Below, piece by piece: positions 48,960-61,100 of a stretch of 64,000 bases of DNA. Numbering within the stretch: the first letter of the stretch is position 1; each line of letters starts with the position of its first letter. This stretch comes from Alistipes sp. GTDB taxonomy: Bacteria; Bacteroidota; Bacteroidia; Bacteroidales; Rikenellaceae. A program made the translations under genes and the position numbers. The stretch is taken from NCBI GenBank assembly GCA_021202985.1, contig JAJQCA010000041.1, positions 62,001-126,000 on the forward strand, written 5' to 3'. The notes beneath the pieces were generated by a model, which was not told the origin of the DNA, searched no databases, and worked only from the letters and a program-made list of their open reading frames with translations.

Positions 48960-48967
48960 TACCTTTG
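48960..48967 (+). promoter_or_regulatory. TAnnTTTG -7 box (TACCTTTG) for lpxC/fabZ operon
   Basis: Upstream of ATG 49078. Confidence 0.5.
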
Positions 48968-49077
48968 TGGGCAAAATGCGCGGATAATGTTAGCTTTTAA
49001 TGTGTTGCGAAGCTGGCGGCAGACACTGCGCAGACCCTGTCGATTCATTTGGAGAAATAATTTACGAAGGAACTGAT

Positions 49078-50469
49078 ATGCCCTGCAAACAGCACACCAT
49101 TACATCACCCATAACTTTCAAAGGTAAAGGCCTGCATACCGGCCTTAACGTAACGATGACGGTAAACCCGGCCCCGGAAAATACGGGAATCCGTTTCCGC
49201 CGCACCGATGTGGAGGGGCAGCCGGAAATACCCGCCCTTTCGGATTTCGTTACCGACACTTCCCGAGGCACCACCATCGAGAAGGATGGTGTGAAGGTTA
49301 GCACAATAGAGCATATCATGGCCGCCCTGTGGACCAGCGGGGTGGACAATGCTGTAGTGGATATCGACGCACCGGAGACCCCTATACTCGACGGCTCCGC
49401 AAAGGAATACGTAGCTAAAATAGGCGAAGCCGGCCTGACGGCGCAGGAGGCCGACCGGGAATATTACGAGGTCAGGGAAAAATTCACCTACACTGTGCCT
49501 GAGAAGAACGTCAGCATAGAGATATATCCCGATGAGGTTTTCAGTGTCAACGTAAACATAGATTACAATTCGCGGGTACTGGGCAACCAGTACGCGACCT
49601 TCGTGCCGGGCGACGACTTCGCATCGAAGATAGCGCCCTGCCGTACTTTCGTCTTCCTGCACGAGTTGGAGCCGCTGCTGAACCTTAATCTTATCAAAGG
49701 CGGCGATCTGGACAATGCGATTGTGGTGGTTGAGAACCCGATTTCGGAGCAGGAGGTGGAACGGCTGCAGGTACTGTTCAACAAGAAAGATATAAAGGTT
49801 TCGAAAGGTTATCTGAATAACCTGGAACTGCGCTATCAGAACGAACCCGCCCGACATAAGCTGCTCGACCTGTTGGGTGATTTCGCCTTACTGGGCAGGA
49901 GGATAAAGGGCCGCGTGTTCGCAACCAGGCCCGGGCATGCGGCAAACACCGCGGTTGTTAAGGAACTGAAAAAAGAGCTTCGCAAGAATGCGTCCAGGCC
50001 CCGGTACCGCTACGAACCGGGTATGGAGCTTGTTTACGATATAAACGGCGTTCGCGGCAAACTGCCGCACCGCCCGCCATTCCTGTTGGTGGACAGGATA
50101 TTCCATATAGACAGCCAGAGCGTGGCAGGGATAAAGAACGTAACGATGAACGAACCGTTCTTCGTGGGTCATTTCCCTGACGAGCCGGTGATGCCCGGGG
50201 TGCTTATAGTGGAAGCTATGGCCCAGTGCGGTGGTATTCTCGCCCTTCACGATATCGAAGATCCGGAGAACTATTCGACCTATTTTATGAAAATAGACGG
50301 TGTGAAATTCAAGCAGAAGGTGGTGCCGGGCGATACCCTGCAGTTCGAACTGCGGCTCACCGAACCCATTCGCCGCAGCATCGTGCAGATGGAGGCCAAA
50401 GCGTTTGTCGGCGACCAGTTGGCGACCGAGGCTTTCCTGATGGCCCAGGTAATAAGGAATAAAGCATAA
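49078..50469 (+). CDS. lpxC/fabZ: Bifunctional UDP-3-O-acyl-GlcNAc deacetylase / 3-hydroxyacyl-ACP dehydratase
   Basis: LpxC: TITSPITFKGKGLHTG, STIEHIMAAL; FabZ: LPHRPPFLLVDRI, GHFPDEPVMPGVLIVEAMAQ. Confidence 0.97.
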   Translation: MPCKQHTITSPITFKGKGLHTGLNVTMTVNPAPENTGIRFRRTDVEGQPEIPALSDFVTDTSRGTTIEKDGVKVSTIEHIMAALWTSGVDNAVVDIDAPETPILDGSAKEYVAKIGEAGLTAQEADREYYEVREKFTYTVPEKNVSIEIYPDEVFSVNVNIDYNSRVLGNQYATFVPGDDFASKIAPCRTFVFLHELEPLLNLNLIKGGDLDNAIVVVENPISEQEVERLQVLFNKKDIKVSKGYLNNLELRYQNEPARHKLLDLLGDFALLGRRIKGRVFATRPGHAANTAVVKELKKELRKNASRPRYRYEPGMELVYDINGVRGKLPHRPPFLLVDRIFHIDSQSVAGIKNVTMNEPFFVGHFPDEPVMPGVLIVEAMAQCGGILALHDIEDPENYSTYFMKIDGVKFKQKVVPGDTLQFELRLTEPIRRSIVQMEAKAFVGDQLATEAFLMAQVIRNKA

Positions 50470-50522
50470 CAATACCGGGAGGCCGGGGGCTTTACCCGAA
50501 CGAATAAAACAATAATCGCTGT

Positions 50523-51326
50523 ATGATAAGCAAACTGGCCCATATTCACCCCGACGCCAAGCTCGGAAATAATGTGACGGTCGAACCTTTCGCATATATT
50601 GCCGGCGACGTGGTCATAGGCGACGACTGCTGGATAGGTCCCGGTGCCGTGATTTACGACGGCGCCCGTATTGGCAGAAACAATAAAATACACACCTCGG
50701 CCGTGATTTCGGGTGTTCCGCAGGACCTCAAGTTCAAAGGAGAGTACACCACGGTGGAGATAGGGGATAATAATACCATCCGCGAATGTGTGACCATCAA
50801 CCGCGGTACGGCGGCAAGGGGGAAAACCACCGTCGGGAACAATAACCTTATCATGGCCTACGTTCATATAGGACACGACTGCGAGGTGGGTAACTGTGTG
50901 GTTCTGGTTAACCGCGTCTCGCTCGGCGGGGAGGTCGAAGTGGACGACTGGGCCATAATAGGAGGCCATTCGGCAATTCACCAGTTCTGCCGCATCGGTA
51001 CCCATTCGATGCTCAGCGGCGGATCGCTGGTCAATAAGGACATACCGCCTTTCGTTAAAGGAGCCCATTACCCGGTTTCGTTCGTAGGGGCCAACTTCAT
51101 AGGCCTGCGCCGCCGCGGTTTCTCTTCCGAGCAGGTCGGGCATATCCAGGATACGTTTCGCCTTCTGTTCCAGATGGGTTACGGTTACGGTAAGGCCTGC
51201 GACCTGATAGAGGCCGAAATCCCGCAAAGCAAAGAGCGCGACACGATAGTCGGATTCGTCCGTTCGTCCAAAAGGGGCATAATCAAGCCGTTCAATCCCG
51301 CGAAAGAAGGAGACGAGGTAGAGTAA
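50523..51326 (+). CDS. lpxA: Acyl-ACP--UDP-N-acetylglucosamine O-acyltransferase
   Basis: Hexapeptide repeats; AYVHIGHDCEVGNCVVLVNRVSLGGEVEVDDWAIIGGHSAIHQF. Confidence 0.96.
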   Translation: MISKLAHIHPDAKLGNNVTVEPFAYIAGDVVIGDDCWIGPGAVIYDGARIGRNNKIHTSAVISGVPQDLKFKGEYTTVEIGDNNTIRECVTINRGTAARGKTTVGNNNLIMAYVHIGHDCEVGNCVVLVNRVSLGGEVEVDDWAIIGGHSAIHQFCRIGTHSMLSGGSLVNKDIPPFVKGAHYPVSFVGANFIGLRRRGFSSEQVGHIQDTFRLLFQMGYGYGKACDLIEAEIPQSKERDTIVGFVRSSKRGIIKPFNPAKEGDEVE

Positions 51327-51374
51327 AAACAGCGATTTCAACCATAAAAGGCTTGTGAATAAGACTTTTTTACC

Positions 51375-51382
51375 TATATTTG
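51375..51382 (+). promoter_or_regulatory. TAnnTTTG -7 box (TATATTTG) for rimP-nusA-infB
   Basis: Sits between lpxA and rimP. Confidence 0.5.
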
Positions 51383-51505
51383 CACTGCAATGAAGAGGGA
51401 TAGGGGACGGTAGTCCCCTATTTTCATACTCCCCGGCGGCCATATAAGGTCCGGAGTGAATGGACAGCCGACTTATTTTCAGGGGATTGTAAAGATGTAG
51501 TTTAT

Positions 51506-51970
51506 ATGTTGAACGAAGATATAATAAGGGAGATAGCCGGCAGGCACCTTGGGGAAGGAATGTTCCTCGTGGGTGTGAAGGTAATGCCCGGAAACGAAAT
51601 CGAGGTGACCGTGGACAGCGATACTTCTGTGGGTATCGACGATTGCGCCGCCCTCAGCCGCGCCATGAACTCCGACATCGAAGCCATTACGGACGATTAC
51701 GCCCTTATGGTGGCCTCGGCCGGGGTAGGGCAGCCGCTGAAAGTGTTCCGGCAGTACACCAAACTTATCGGCAAGCCCGTCGAGGTGGTATTGAAGAACG
51801 GCACAAAGGTGCTGGCCCTGCTCAAAGACGCCACACCGGAAACCGTGACCCTCACCTATGAGGAAAAGGTGGCCGTGGAGGGTAAGAAAAAGAAAGAGAC
51901 CCGGGAAGTGGTTAAGGAATACCGGATGGAAGAGATGAAGTCCACGGCTGAACACCTCGATTATAAATAG
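51506..51970 (+). CDS. rimP: Ribosome maturation factor RimP
   Basis: Position before nusA; VKVMPGNEIEVTVDSDTSVGIDDCAALSRAM; ASAGVGQPLKVFRQYTKLIG. Confidence 0.93.
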   Translation: MLNEDIIREIAGRHLGEGMFLVGVKVMPGNEIEVTVDSDTSVGIDDCAALSRAMNSDIEAITDDYALMVASAGVGQPLKVFRQYTKLIGKPVEVVLKNGTKVLALLKDATPETVTLTYEEKVAVEGKKKKETREVVKEYRMEEMKSTAEHLDYK

Positions 51971-52039
51971 GACAGGACCGTCCGGGGCCGTGAGGGACCC
52001 GGACCCAACAAGGAAACAATAAAAGCAAGATACCGTACA

Positions 52040-53269
52040 ATGGATACAATGAATCTTATCAGCACATTCGCTGAGTTCAAGGAGTTGAAGAATATCGACA
52101 AGAGCACCATGATTGGTGTCCTTGAGGACGTGTTCAGGCACCTGTTGATAAAGACTTACGAAACGGACGAGAATTTCGACATCATCATAAACCCCGAAAA
52201 GGGCGATATGGAGATATGGCGTAACCGTACCGTGGTCGAGGACGGCACGGTCGAAAACCCCAACCAGCAGATATCCCTCACCGACGCCCGCAAGATAGAC
52301 GAATCCTACGAGGTGGGCGAGGAGGTCGCCGACGAGATTAAGCTCTCTTCTTTCGGGCGCCGTGCGGTGCTTTCGCTCCGCCAGAACCTCGCTTCTCGTA
52401 TTATGGACCTGGAGAAGGCCAGCCTGTACGAGAAATACAGTGAGAAGGTCGGCGATATTATCACAGGTGAGGTATATCAGGTATGGAAAAAAGAGATACT
52501 GGTGCTGGACGACGAGGACAACGAACTGGTGCTGCCGAAATCGGAGCAGATACCGAGCGATTTCTTCCGTAAGGGTGACACCATCCGGGCGATTGTGTCC
52601 AAAGTGGAAATGAGGAATAACTCACCGGCGATTATCCTGTCGCGTACGGCACCGGAATTTCTCGAAAGGCTGTTCGAACTGGAGGTGCCCGAGATATTCG
52701 ACGGCCTTATCACCATCAAGAAAATCGTCCGTATCCCGGGCGAAAGGGCCAAGGTTGCCGTGGAGTCGTACGACGAACGCATCGACCCGGTAGGTGCCTG
52801 CGTGGGCATGAAGGGTTCGAGGATCTACTCGATAGTAAAGGAGCTTCGTAACGAAAATATAGACGTTGTGAACTGGACGGCCAACGCGCAACTGCTCATT
52901 CAGCGAGCGCTGAACCCTGCCAAGATTACCTCGATAAACATAGACGAGGAGAAAAAGACCGCGGCCGTCTACCTCAAGCCGAGCGAAGTGTCGCTCGCTA
53001 TCGGTAAGGGAGGGCTGAACATCCGCCTTGCCAGTATGCTGACGGGCTACGATATCGACGTTTACCGCGAAGTAGAGGAAGAAGACGTGGCGTTGGACGA
53101 CTTCTCGGACGAAATCGACCAGTGGATTATCGACGTTCTCAAAGGCATCGGTTGCGATACCGCCAAGAGTGTGCTCGAGATACCGGCCGACGAACTCGCC
53201 CGCCGCACAGACCTCGAAGACGAAACGGTCAAGGAGGTTGTGGCGATACTCCGTTCAGAGTTTGAATAG
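52040..53269 (+). CDS. nusA: Transcription termination/antitermination protein NusA
   Basis: S1/KH domains: GACVGMKGSRIYSIVKELRNENIDVV, LAIGKGGLNIRLASMLTGYDIDV. Confidence 0.96.
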   Translation: MDTMNLISTFAEFKELKNIDKSTMIGVLEDVFRHLLIKTYETDENFDIIINPEKGDMEIWRNRTVVEDGTVENPNQQISLTDARKIDESYEVGEEVADEIKLSSFGRRAVLSLRQNLASRIMDLEKASLYEKYSEKVGDIITGEVYQVWKKEILVLDDEDNELVLPKSEQIPSDFFRKGDTIRAIVSKVEMRNNSPAIILSRTAPEFLERLFELEVPEIFDGLITIKKIVRIPGERAKVAVESYDERIDPVGACVGMKGSRIYSIVKELRNENIDVVNWTANAQLLIQRALNPAKITSINIDEEKKTAAVYLKPSEVSLAIGKGGLNIRLASMLTGYDIDVYREVEEEDVALDDFSDEIDQWIIDVLKGIGCDTAKSVLEIPADELARRTDLEDETVKEVVAILRSEFE

Positions 53270-53377
53270 GAGAACCCCCGGGGTGCGCCCGACGCGCCCG
53301 CCCGTTCTTTTCGGACGGGATGTAAGTAACCGCGGCGCAAGGGGACGCGGACAGTAAAGCCGAAAAAAGATTTATAT

Positions 53378-56302
53378 ATGTCAAGTGAAAGAAAATTAAG
53401 GCTCAACCAGGTTGCACGTGAATTCAATGTGGGTTTGTCCACGATTACGGACTTCCTTGCCAAAAAAGGTGTCAGCATCGAGAGTTCGCCGAGTACAATC
53501 GTCGGACCGGATGCCTACGCCCTTCTGGAAAAGGAATTCGGCGGCAACCGTTCCGATGGTAGGGTCAATATCCGCGAAAGGATAAACCTCCGGCAGGAGA
53601 CCGTGTCGCTGGATAAAATAAAGGGCACCGCACCGGACAAAAATTCCGAACCGGATTTTAAGGACGAGGTGGTGATAAAGACCGGTGTTATAAGTGTTAA
53701 GGACGAGGTAGCCCAGCGAGCCCCCAAGATACTGGGTAAGATCGACCTTTCGGGCAGCAAACCGAAGCCGGCCGAAAAACCGGCCCCGGCTCCGAAGCCG
53801 GAGGTAACCGCTCCGAAAGCTGCTCAACCGCTCCCGGAGCCTGTGGCGAACCGTCCGGAACCAGTCGCAAAACCCGTACAAGCTAAGGCCGAACCGGCTC
53901 CGGTACAGGTCCCGCAAGCCGCTCCCGAGACCCGTCCGGCAGCCGAAACACCGGCTCCGGAAGCCGTCAGGGAAACTGCACCGGCCACGGCACCGCAGGT
54001 GCAGGCATCGACAGGTACTGCCGCGTCGGCCTCCCCGGATGCGGTTAAAGGCCTTGATCCGGCCATACAGAGCCAGACTTACGACGAGCGCGTAGCGGCG
54101 GACGACAGCAATGTGTTTCGCCCCAGTACGGAAGGCAGTACCCTTTCGGGGCCGAAAGTGCTCGGTAAGATAGACGTCGGGACGCTCCGAAGCGGGCGTA
54201 ACGAGAACAGGCGCGAGAAACGCAAACGCATCACCAAAGATAAGGTCGACGTCACCAAACAGCAGCCGCCGGTACCCGGCCAGCGGCAGGGGGGCGGTAA
54301 AGGCCAGTTCGGCCAGAATGCCGGCAAACCCGGCGCAGCCGGCGGGCGAGATGCCAAGAAGGGGGGCAAAGGCGCAAGGCCTAAGCCCGTATTGAGGCCG
54401 GAGGTCAGCGACGAGGAGGTACAGAAGCAGATAAAGGATACGCTTGCACGTCTCACCTCGAAAGGGGGTAAAAGCAAGAGCGCCAAGTATCGCCGCGACA
54501 AGAGGGATGCGGTGTCGGCCCGTATGAGCGAGGATATCGAAAGGGCTGCAAGCGAAAAGAGTACCCTGAAGGTTACGGAATTCGTGACCGTAAGCGAGCT
54601 GGCAACCATGATGGACGTTAGCGTGACGGATGTTATCACGGCCTGCATGAATCTCGGTCTGATGGTGTCCATCAACCAGAGGCTCGACGCCGAGGCATTG
54701 GTGGTGGTAGCCGAGGAGTTCGGTTTCAAAACCGAGTTCGTTTCGGTGGAGATACAGGAAGCCATCGACGACGAGGACGTGGACGCAGAAGAGGATCTTG
54801 TGCCGCGTCCCCCTATCGTTACGGTAATGGGTCACGTGGACCACGGGAAAACCTCGCTGCTCGACAATATTCGTAAGACTAATGTAATAGCCGGTGAAGC
54901 GGGGGGGATAACCCAGCATATCGGGGCATACAGCGTGAACTACGAGGGTAAGAAGATAACCTTCCTCGACACTCCGGGCCACGAGGCGTTTACAGCGATG
55001 CGTGCACGCGGTGCCGCGGCGACGGACGTGGCCATCATTATCGTAGCCGCCGACGACAGCGTGATGCCCCAGACCATCGAGGCTATCAACCACGCTTCCG
55101 CGGCAGGTGTACCCATGGTGTTCGCTATAAATAAAATCGACAAGGAAGGGGCTAACCCCGACCACATAAAGGAACAGCTTGCCGGTATGAACTACCTCGT
55201 GGAAGACTGGGGCGGAAAGTTCCAGTCGCAGGAGGTGTCGGCCAAACAGGGTATAAATCTCGACAAACTGCTCGAGAAGGTGCTTCTGGAAGCCGAATTC
55301 CTCGACCTGAAGGCCAACCCGAACAGGAAGGCTAACGGGGTGGTGATTGAATCGTCGCTCGATAAAGGCCGCGGTTATGTTTCGACCATCCTCGTACAGA
55401 ACGGTACTCTGCATATAGGCGATATACTTCTCTCCGGTACCTATACAGGGAGGGTGAAGGCTATGTTCGACGAGAACGGCAACAAACTTACCGCCGCGGG
55501 CCCCTCCACACCCGTACTGGTACTCGGTCTTAACGGAGCGCCGCAGGCCGGGGACACATTCAATGTGATGGAGGACGACCGAAGCGCCAGGGACGTTGCC
55601 AATAAGCGCGAACAGTTACAGCGCATGCAGGGTCTGCGTACTCAGAAACACGTTACGCTGGACGAAATCGGACGCCGTATCGCAATCGGCAACTTCAAGG
55701 AGCTGAACATAATCGTCAAGGGGGACGTGGACGGTTCTATCGAGGCCATGACCGACTCGCTCATAAAGTTGTCGAAGGACGAGGTACAGGTGAACGTAAT
55801 CCACAAGGCCGTGGGTCAGATTTCCGAATCGGACGTGATGCTCGCCGCCGCTTCCAATGCCATAATAATCGGCTTCCAGGTGCGCCCGTCGGCTACCGCC
55901 CGCAGGCTCGCTGAGAAGGAGGAGATAGAAATCAGGCTCTACTCGATAATCTACGACGCCATAAACGATATCAAGGACGCGATCGAGGGTATGTTGGCGC
56001 CGGTAATGAAGGAAGAGATAGTATGCTCGGTGGAAGTCCTCAAAGTTTTCAAGGTCAGCAAGGTGGGCACGATAGCCGGGTGTATCGTCCGGGAGGGTAA
56101 GATTACCCGTAACACGCCCATCCGCGTTATCCGCGACGGTATCGTGGTATACACCGGCCGTCTCGGTTCGTTGAAACGCTTTAAGGACGATGTGAAGGAA
56201 GCAACGACCGGTATGGAGTGCGGCCTTAACATAGAAAGCTACAACGACATCCGCGAAGGCGATATCGTGGAAGGATACGAAACTGTCGAAGTTAAACGCT
56301 AA
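53378..56302 (+). CDS. infB: Translation initiation factor IF-2
   Basis: [52 protein letters not shown]; Pro/Ala-rich linker. Confidence 0.97.
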   Translation: MSSERKLRLNQVAREFNVGLSTITDFLAKKGVSIESSPSTIVGPDAYALLEKEFGGNRSDGRVNIRERINLRQETVSLDKIKGTAPDKNSEPDFKDEVVIKTGVISVKDEVAQRAPKILGKIDLSGSKPKPAEKPAPAPKPEVTAPKAAQPLPEPVANRPEPVAKPVQAKAEPAPVQVPQAAPETRPAAETPAPEAVRETAPATAPQVQASTGTAASASPDAVKGLDPAIQSQTYDERVAADDSNVFRPSTEGSTLSGPKVLGKIDVGTLRSGRNENRREKRKRITKDKVDVTKQQPPVPGQRQGGGKGQFGQNAGKPGAAGGRDAKKGGKGARPKPVLRPEVSDEEVQKQIKDTLARLTSKGGKSKSAKYRRDKRDAVSARMSEDIERAASEKSTLKVTEFVTVSELATMMDVSVTDVITACMNLGLMVSINQRLDAEALVVVAEEFGFKTEFVSVEIQEAIDDEDVDAEEDLVPRPPIVTVMGHVDHGKTSLLDNIRKTNVIAGEAGGITQHIGAYSVNYEGKKITFLDTPGHEAFTAMRARGAAATDVAIIIVAADDSVMPQTIEAINHASAAGVPMVFAINKIDKEGANPDHIKEQLAGMNYLVEDWGGKFQSQEVSAKQGINLDKLLEKVLLEAEFLDLKANPNRKANGVVIESSLDKGRGYVSTILVQNGTLHIGDILLSGTYTGRVKAMFDENGNKLTAAGPSTPVLVLGLNGAPQAGDTFNVMEDDRSARDVANKREQLQRMQGLRTQKHVTLDEIGRRIAIGNFKELNIIVKGDVDGSIEAMTDSLIKLSKDEVQVNVIHKAVGQISESDVMLAAASNAIIIGFQVRPSATARRLAEKEEIEIRLYSIIYDAINDIKDAIEGMLAPVMKEEIVCSVEVLKVFKVSKVGTIAGCIVREGKITRNTPIRVIRDGIVVYTGRLGSLKRFKDDVKEATTGMECGLNIESYNDIREGDIVEGYETVEVKR

Positions 56303-56316
56303 GACTACAAATACAT

Positions 56317-56361
56317 AAAAAAGGAAAGGGCATCCCACCAGGGGATGCCCTTTCCTTTTTT
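56317..56361 (+). terminator. Intrinsic terminator after infB
   Basis: AAAAAGGAAAGGGCATCCC-ACCAG-GGGATGCCCTTTCCTTTTTT. Confidence 0.9.
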
Positions 56362-56369
56362 ATTTGCTG

Positions 56370-56840
56370 TTACGGATGGTAATCCTGATAATCACTCCCC
56401 TCGGGAACTGGTTTTTTTATGAACTGTTTGCCCGAACGGTCGATGTCGTAGATTTCCACGACTTTTTTCTTGTCACCGTCCATGTGATAACGGTAGAAGC
56501 CATCGAAATTCCGGTCTACATTATTCCGGTCCTGGAGGCTCCCGTAGGCATAACGGTCGTCGGCCGTGCGGTCGATATCCATATCGTGAACCACGGTATG
56601 CGTTCCGTCGTCGTCTTTCTGGACCAGCATTATTTTGGTGGAGTTGGGTTCGCCCGGTACCTGGTAGATAGTCGGGTAAAGTCCCCTGTCGTGGTAACCG
56701 GTCGACTCCTGGAGGCCCAGTTCGGAATGGGCATCTTTGAATTTGGTTCCCGTAAGGTTACGGTTCAGAACCTCGTGCTGCGCGTTAGCGGTAAGAATGG
56801 CTGCGGTTAAAAGGCAGGCAATCAAAATAATTTTTTTCAC
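56370..56840 (-). CDS. Secreted hypothetical protein
   Basis: Signal peptide MKKIILIACLLTAAILTANAQ. Confidence 0.65.
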   Translation of the reverse strand: MKKIILIACLLTAAILTANAQHEVLNRNLTGTKFKDAHSELGLQESTGYHDRGLYPTIYQVPGEPNSTKIMLVQKDDDGTHTVVHDMDIDRTADDRYAYGSLQDRNNVDRNFDGFYRYHMDGDKKKVVEIYDIDRSGKQFIKKPVPEGSDYQDYHP

Positions 56841-57022
56841 TGTAAATGTTTTAGGGGTTTGTATTAATCTCCCGTCGGGTTTTTAATGCCCGGTATGGTA
56901 CATTTTCAAAAACCTCGCCTTTTACAGATAACTGGCAATAAGATGTTTAAAACCGTGCGGCAGGTACGCCGGCAGGCGCCTCCCGGGAAAGATTACTGAA
57001 ATATTCCTTAGGAAATAAAGGG

Positions 57023-58048
57023 CTATAATTCCCCGATGCGGGCGCTCGGGGTTATATCCAATGCTGAGAAATGCCCGGAGTGGTATTGGAAATAGCCGGC
57101 TACGGCTATCATGGCGGCATTGTCGGTGGTGAATTTCAGTTCGGGGAGATAAAGGTTCCAGCGGCGGCGGCGCGCCTCGTCGGTCAGGCGGTCTCGGAGT
57201 CCGGAATTTGCCGATACACCGCCTGCCGCGGCGATTTCGCAGATTCCCCTCTCTTTAGCCGCTGTTACCAGTTTCTTGAGTAGTATGTCTATAATTGTGC
57301 GCTGGAGCGAGGCGCATAGGTCCGCCTTGTTGTTTTCAACAAACGCGGGGTCTTCCGCCACCCGGTCGCGCAGGAAGTAGAGGAATGAGGTTTTAAGCCC
57401 GCTGAAACTATAATCGTAGCCTCCAACCCGGGGGCGTGCGAACCGGAACCGTTCCGGGTCCCCCTCCCTGGCCAGCCGGTCTATAACCGGTCCTCCCGGA
57501 TACGGCAGGCCCATTACCTTCGCGCATTTGTCGAAAGCTTCCCCTGCGGCGTCGTCGATGGTGGTGCCGATTATCTCCATATCGTCGTAAGAGCGCACCT
57601 CAACTATCTGTGTATGCCCGCCGGAAACCAGCAGGCAAAGGAACGGGAACGAAGGGTGGGGAAGTGCGCGGTCAGGCAGGTCGATGAAATGGGAGAGGAT
57701 ATGCCCTTTCAAATGGTTGACCTCCACCATGGGTATTCCCCGGGCGAGTGCCAGGCCTTTTGTAAACGAAACGCCCACGAGCAAGGAACCGAGCAGGCCC
57801 GGGCCGCGCGTGAAGGCTATGGCGTTTATATCGTCGAGCGAAATGCCGGCTTCCCGTACGGCTGTGTCCACCACGGGGATAATGTTCTGTTGATGGGCGC
57901 GGGAAGCCAGTTCGGGGATTACTCCACCGTATTTGACATGCACCTGCTGACTGGCTATCACGTTCGACAGCAGACAGCGTCCGCGCAGGACGGCGGCCGA
58001 TGTGTCGTCGCACGACGACTCTATTCCGAGTATTATCACTTCATCCAT
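57023..58048 (-). CDS. tsaD: tRNA N6-adenosine threonylcarbamoyltransferase
   Basis: MDEVIILGIESSCDDTSAAVL; VNHLKGHILSHF; SGGHTQIVEV. Confidence 0.96.
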   Translation of the reverse strand: MDEVIILGIESSCDDTSAAVLRGRCLLSNVIASQQVHVKYGGVIPELASRAHQQNIIPVVDTAVREAGISLDDINAIAFTRGPGLLGSLLVGVSFTKGLALARGIPMVEVNHLKGHILSHFIDLPDRALPHPSFPFLCLLVSGGHTQIVEVRSYDDMEIIGTTIDDAAGEAFDKCAKVMGLPYPGGPVIDRLAREGDPERFRFARPRVGGYDYSFSGLKTSFLYFLRDRVAEDPAFVENNKADLCASLQRTIIDILLKKLVTAAKERGICEIAAAGGVSANSGLRDRLTDEARRRRWNLYLPELKFTTDNAAMIAVAGYFQYHSGHFSALDITPSARIGEL

Positions 58049-58121
58049 CGAAAGCCCGGCAAAACGGCCTGCGGGGCGGAAAAATAAGCCTTGCAGCACA
58101 ATATATCCGGAGTTTAATTCG

Positions 58122-58129
58122 TAACTTTG
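58122..58129 (+). promoter_or_regulatory. TAnnTTTG -7 box (TAACTTTG) for tamB-like gene
   Basis: In the divergent tsaD/tamB spacer, 37 nt upstream of ATG 58166. Confidence 0.5.
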
Positions 58130-58165
58130 TAAGTTAGGGCGCATGCCCCGTCTTCCGGATTGCCG

Positions 58166-61100
58166 ATGCGCAAAGTTATAAAAATATCGGTTCATATCGT
58201 TTCCGCGCTTATCCTTGCGCTGATTATCCTGCCTGTTATTATTATGCTTGCCATCCAGTTGCCATCGGTGCAGAATTTTGCGGTGAGGAAGGCGGCCAGT
58301 TGGGCCAGCGGGAAGTTGGAGACAAAGGTCTCCATCGACCGTATCGATATAAAATTTTTTAGCCGTGCTTCGGTGGAGGGTTTCTATGTGGAGGATTACG
58401 GGGGAGACACCCTGCTTTACGCCCGCCGGTTGGAGGCCGATATCCTAAATACGGGACTGATGGGAGGAATACTCACGTTCGGGAACGCCAAAATTTCGGA
58501 TGTCCGGTTCAAAATGCACGAGGACGAGGACGGAACCTCCAATTTCCGCAAAATTATAGAGCGTATAAAGCGTAAGAATCCGCCCGAGGAGCGTAATCCC
58601 CTGCCGCTTATGTTCACCGGTGTGGAGATTGATAATTTCTACTACCGTATGGTGCGGCTCGTGCCCCGTACGGACCGGGGTGGCGCAGTGAACTTCACGG
58701 ATGTGGAGGTGCAGCGTTTCGACTTCAGGGGCAGCGATGTTTTTATCAAAGGCGACAGCCTGCACCTTAATGTGGATAACATGTCATTCCGGGAGAAGAG
58801 CGGGCTGTACATACCACATTTTTCGGCACGGGTCGATAATCTGTCGGGTACGGGTGTGGACGTAAAAGACGTGCGGATACAGAGCGGGCAAACAGACCTG
58901 AAACTGTTGTCGATGAAGTTCGAGAGCACCGACTGGCAGTCCTACAAAGACTTTATGGAAGTAATCCGGCTGGAGGGAGAGATCGGGTCCTCGACGATAG
59001 ATATGGCGACTGTCGCCGCCTTCACGCCGAAACTCGAGGGAACTGACTACGTGTTTTACGACCTGCGGGGGCAGGCCTCGGGCCTTGTAAGCGACCTGCG
59101 GGGCAGTATACCGAACATATCGCTGTACGGTACCTCCCTGTCGTTCGACTTCCGGATGAGGGGATTGCCGGATATAACCCAGGCGGTATTCGATGTGAAC
59201 CTTAAATCTCTAGAGACATCCTCGGGAGATATAGAATCGATACTTGCCGCACCGTTGGAGAACCCGCTTCCCCCGCGCGTGGCGGCACTTATAGACGGTA
59301 TGGGAGATATAAGGTTCCACGGGTCGTTTAACGGTTCGGTGAACCGTTTCACGAGTTCCGGCGAGCTTGATTCGGACAATACCCGGGCGGCGTTCGAATT
59401 TACCATGATTCCGGAAGGAGGCGGGAGGTCGTTCACCGGGAATATCGGAGCTTACGGCGTTAATGCCGGAGCGCTGGCCGGGGTTTCACGGCTCGGCCGT
59501 GCCGGGGTAAGGGCGGCGGTAAACGGTAGAATTGGGAACGACGGGTTGAAAGGTACGGCCGACGCCACGGTGGCCCTCCTCGAATTTAACGGGTACCGGT
59601 ACCGGGATATCGGTATCGAAGGTGAATTCGAAAACAAGCGGTTCGCCGGAACGGTAACCTCGACCGACGAGAATATCCTGTTCGATTTCAACGGCACGCT
59701 CGATTTTAACGATTCCGTTCCCCGGTTCGATTTCGGGTTGGGCCTGCACCGGGCCGACCTCGCGGCCCTCAATATCGCGCGGCGCGACTCGGTGTCGGTA
59801 ATTAGCTTCGACGCACGCGCCGTAGCCCGAGGCAGCGACATGGACAACCTTAACGGGGTAATAACCATCTCGGACCTTACCTATATAAACGACGAGGATT
59901 CGGTCTGGACCGGCCGCATGGAACTGCGCGGCAGAAACAGCGATGATTCCAAATTCCTCTCGTTCTCCTCCTATTTTGCCGATGCGGAGTACCGCAGCCG
60001 TACCAGTTACTCTGAACTGTTCCGCGAGTTGCGGCGTACGCTTCAATCTTACCTGCCGGCGCTAGCCCCGGAGCGGGAACTTTACGAGCGCCAGTTCTCC
60101 GGCAGCCGTGACGTGGATAACTATTCATTGCTGAGCGTTAATGTCAAACAGGCCAATAAGGCCGTGGGTATATTCGTGCCGGGCCTGCTTCTCTCGCAGG
60201 GAACCCGTATGTCTTTAATGTTCAACCCGGGTGTGGGTCAATTGTCGCTGTCAGCCTCGTCGGAATTTATCGAATACAACAATAATTTTGTCTCTAACCT
60301 CGAAGTCAATACCCGTAACGAGGGGGATTCGCTTTCTCTGTTCGTGCGGGCGGACGATATGTACGCCGGACGGATTTATATGTCTAATTTCTCGGTCATC
60401 GGGGGGTTGAAGGAAAACCGGATAAACGTAAGCGGTCGCTTTGTGGATTCGTTGCGCAATATGACCGCCCTCGTGGGTGCCGCTTCGGAAATATCCCGCG
60501 AACCTCAGACCGGGATGGTCAGGGCGGGAATCAGGTTCACCCCGTCGAGCATAGCTATCGGCGAACGGGTATGGAATATCTATTCGCGAGGTATTGAGAT
60601 CGATAGCGCGCGTATCGAAGTGAACGATTTTACCATTGTGGGTGCGGGACAGAACCTTACCGTGGACGGTGTCCTGTCGCGCAGCCATGAAGATACCCTG
60701 CACGTCAATTTGACCAATTTCGATCTCGAACCCCTCACGAATTTCACCAGCAGGCTGGGTTACGACGTGGCGGGCCGCACCAACGGCCATGCCGACCTGG
60801 TGGCCGGCCGTCAGGACGCCCTGCTGCACGCCCGCATCGAGTTCGACAGTATACGGCTCAACGGCAAACCGGTCCCCGACGGGTTGTTCGAAAGCCGGTG
60901 GGACTTCCTGGAGGAGCGGGCACGTTTTATGCTCACCCAGAAATCGACGGCCGACACGGTGCTCCGGGGTTATTTCGACCCCTCCACGGGCGACTACTTC
61001 GTCCGGGCTACTCTGGGCAATATGGATATTTCTTTTATCGAACCCTTCTTCAAGGGTATCGTGAGGGACACATACGGCAATGTGGACGTGGAGGCCGAGG

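Noticed and set aside
49078-50469. LpxC-FabZ fusion as a possible novel fusion
   Set aside because: Well-known bifunctional enzyme in Bacteroidota.
53755-54020. Pro/Ala/Glu-rich repetitive tract in infB
   Set aside because: Normal low-complexity linker of the IF-2 N-terminal region in Bacteroidota, not a separate repeat element.
53396-55414. 672-aa minus-strand ORF opposite infB
   Set aside because: Shadow ORF in GC-rich coding sequence; the plus strand is clearly IF-2 and the antisense translation has no recognisable domain.
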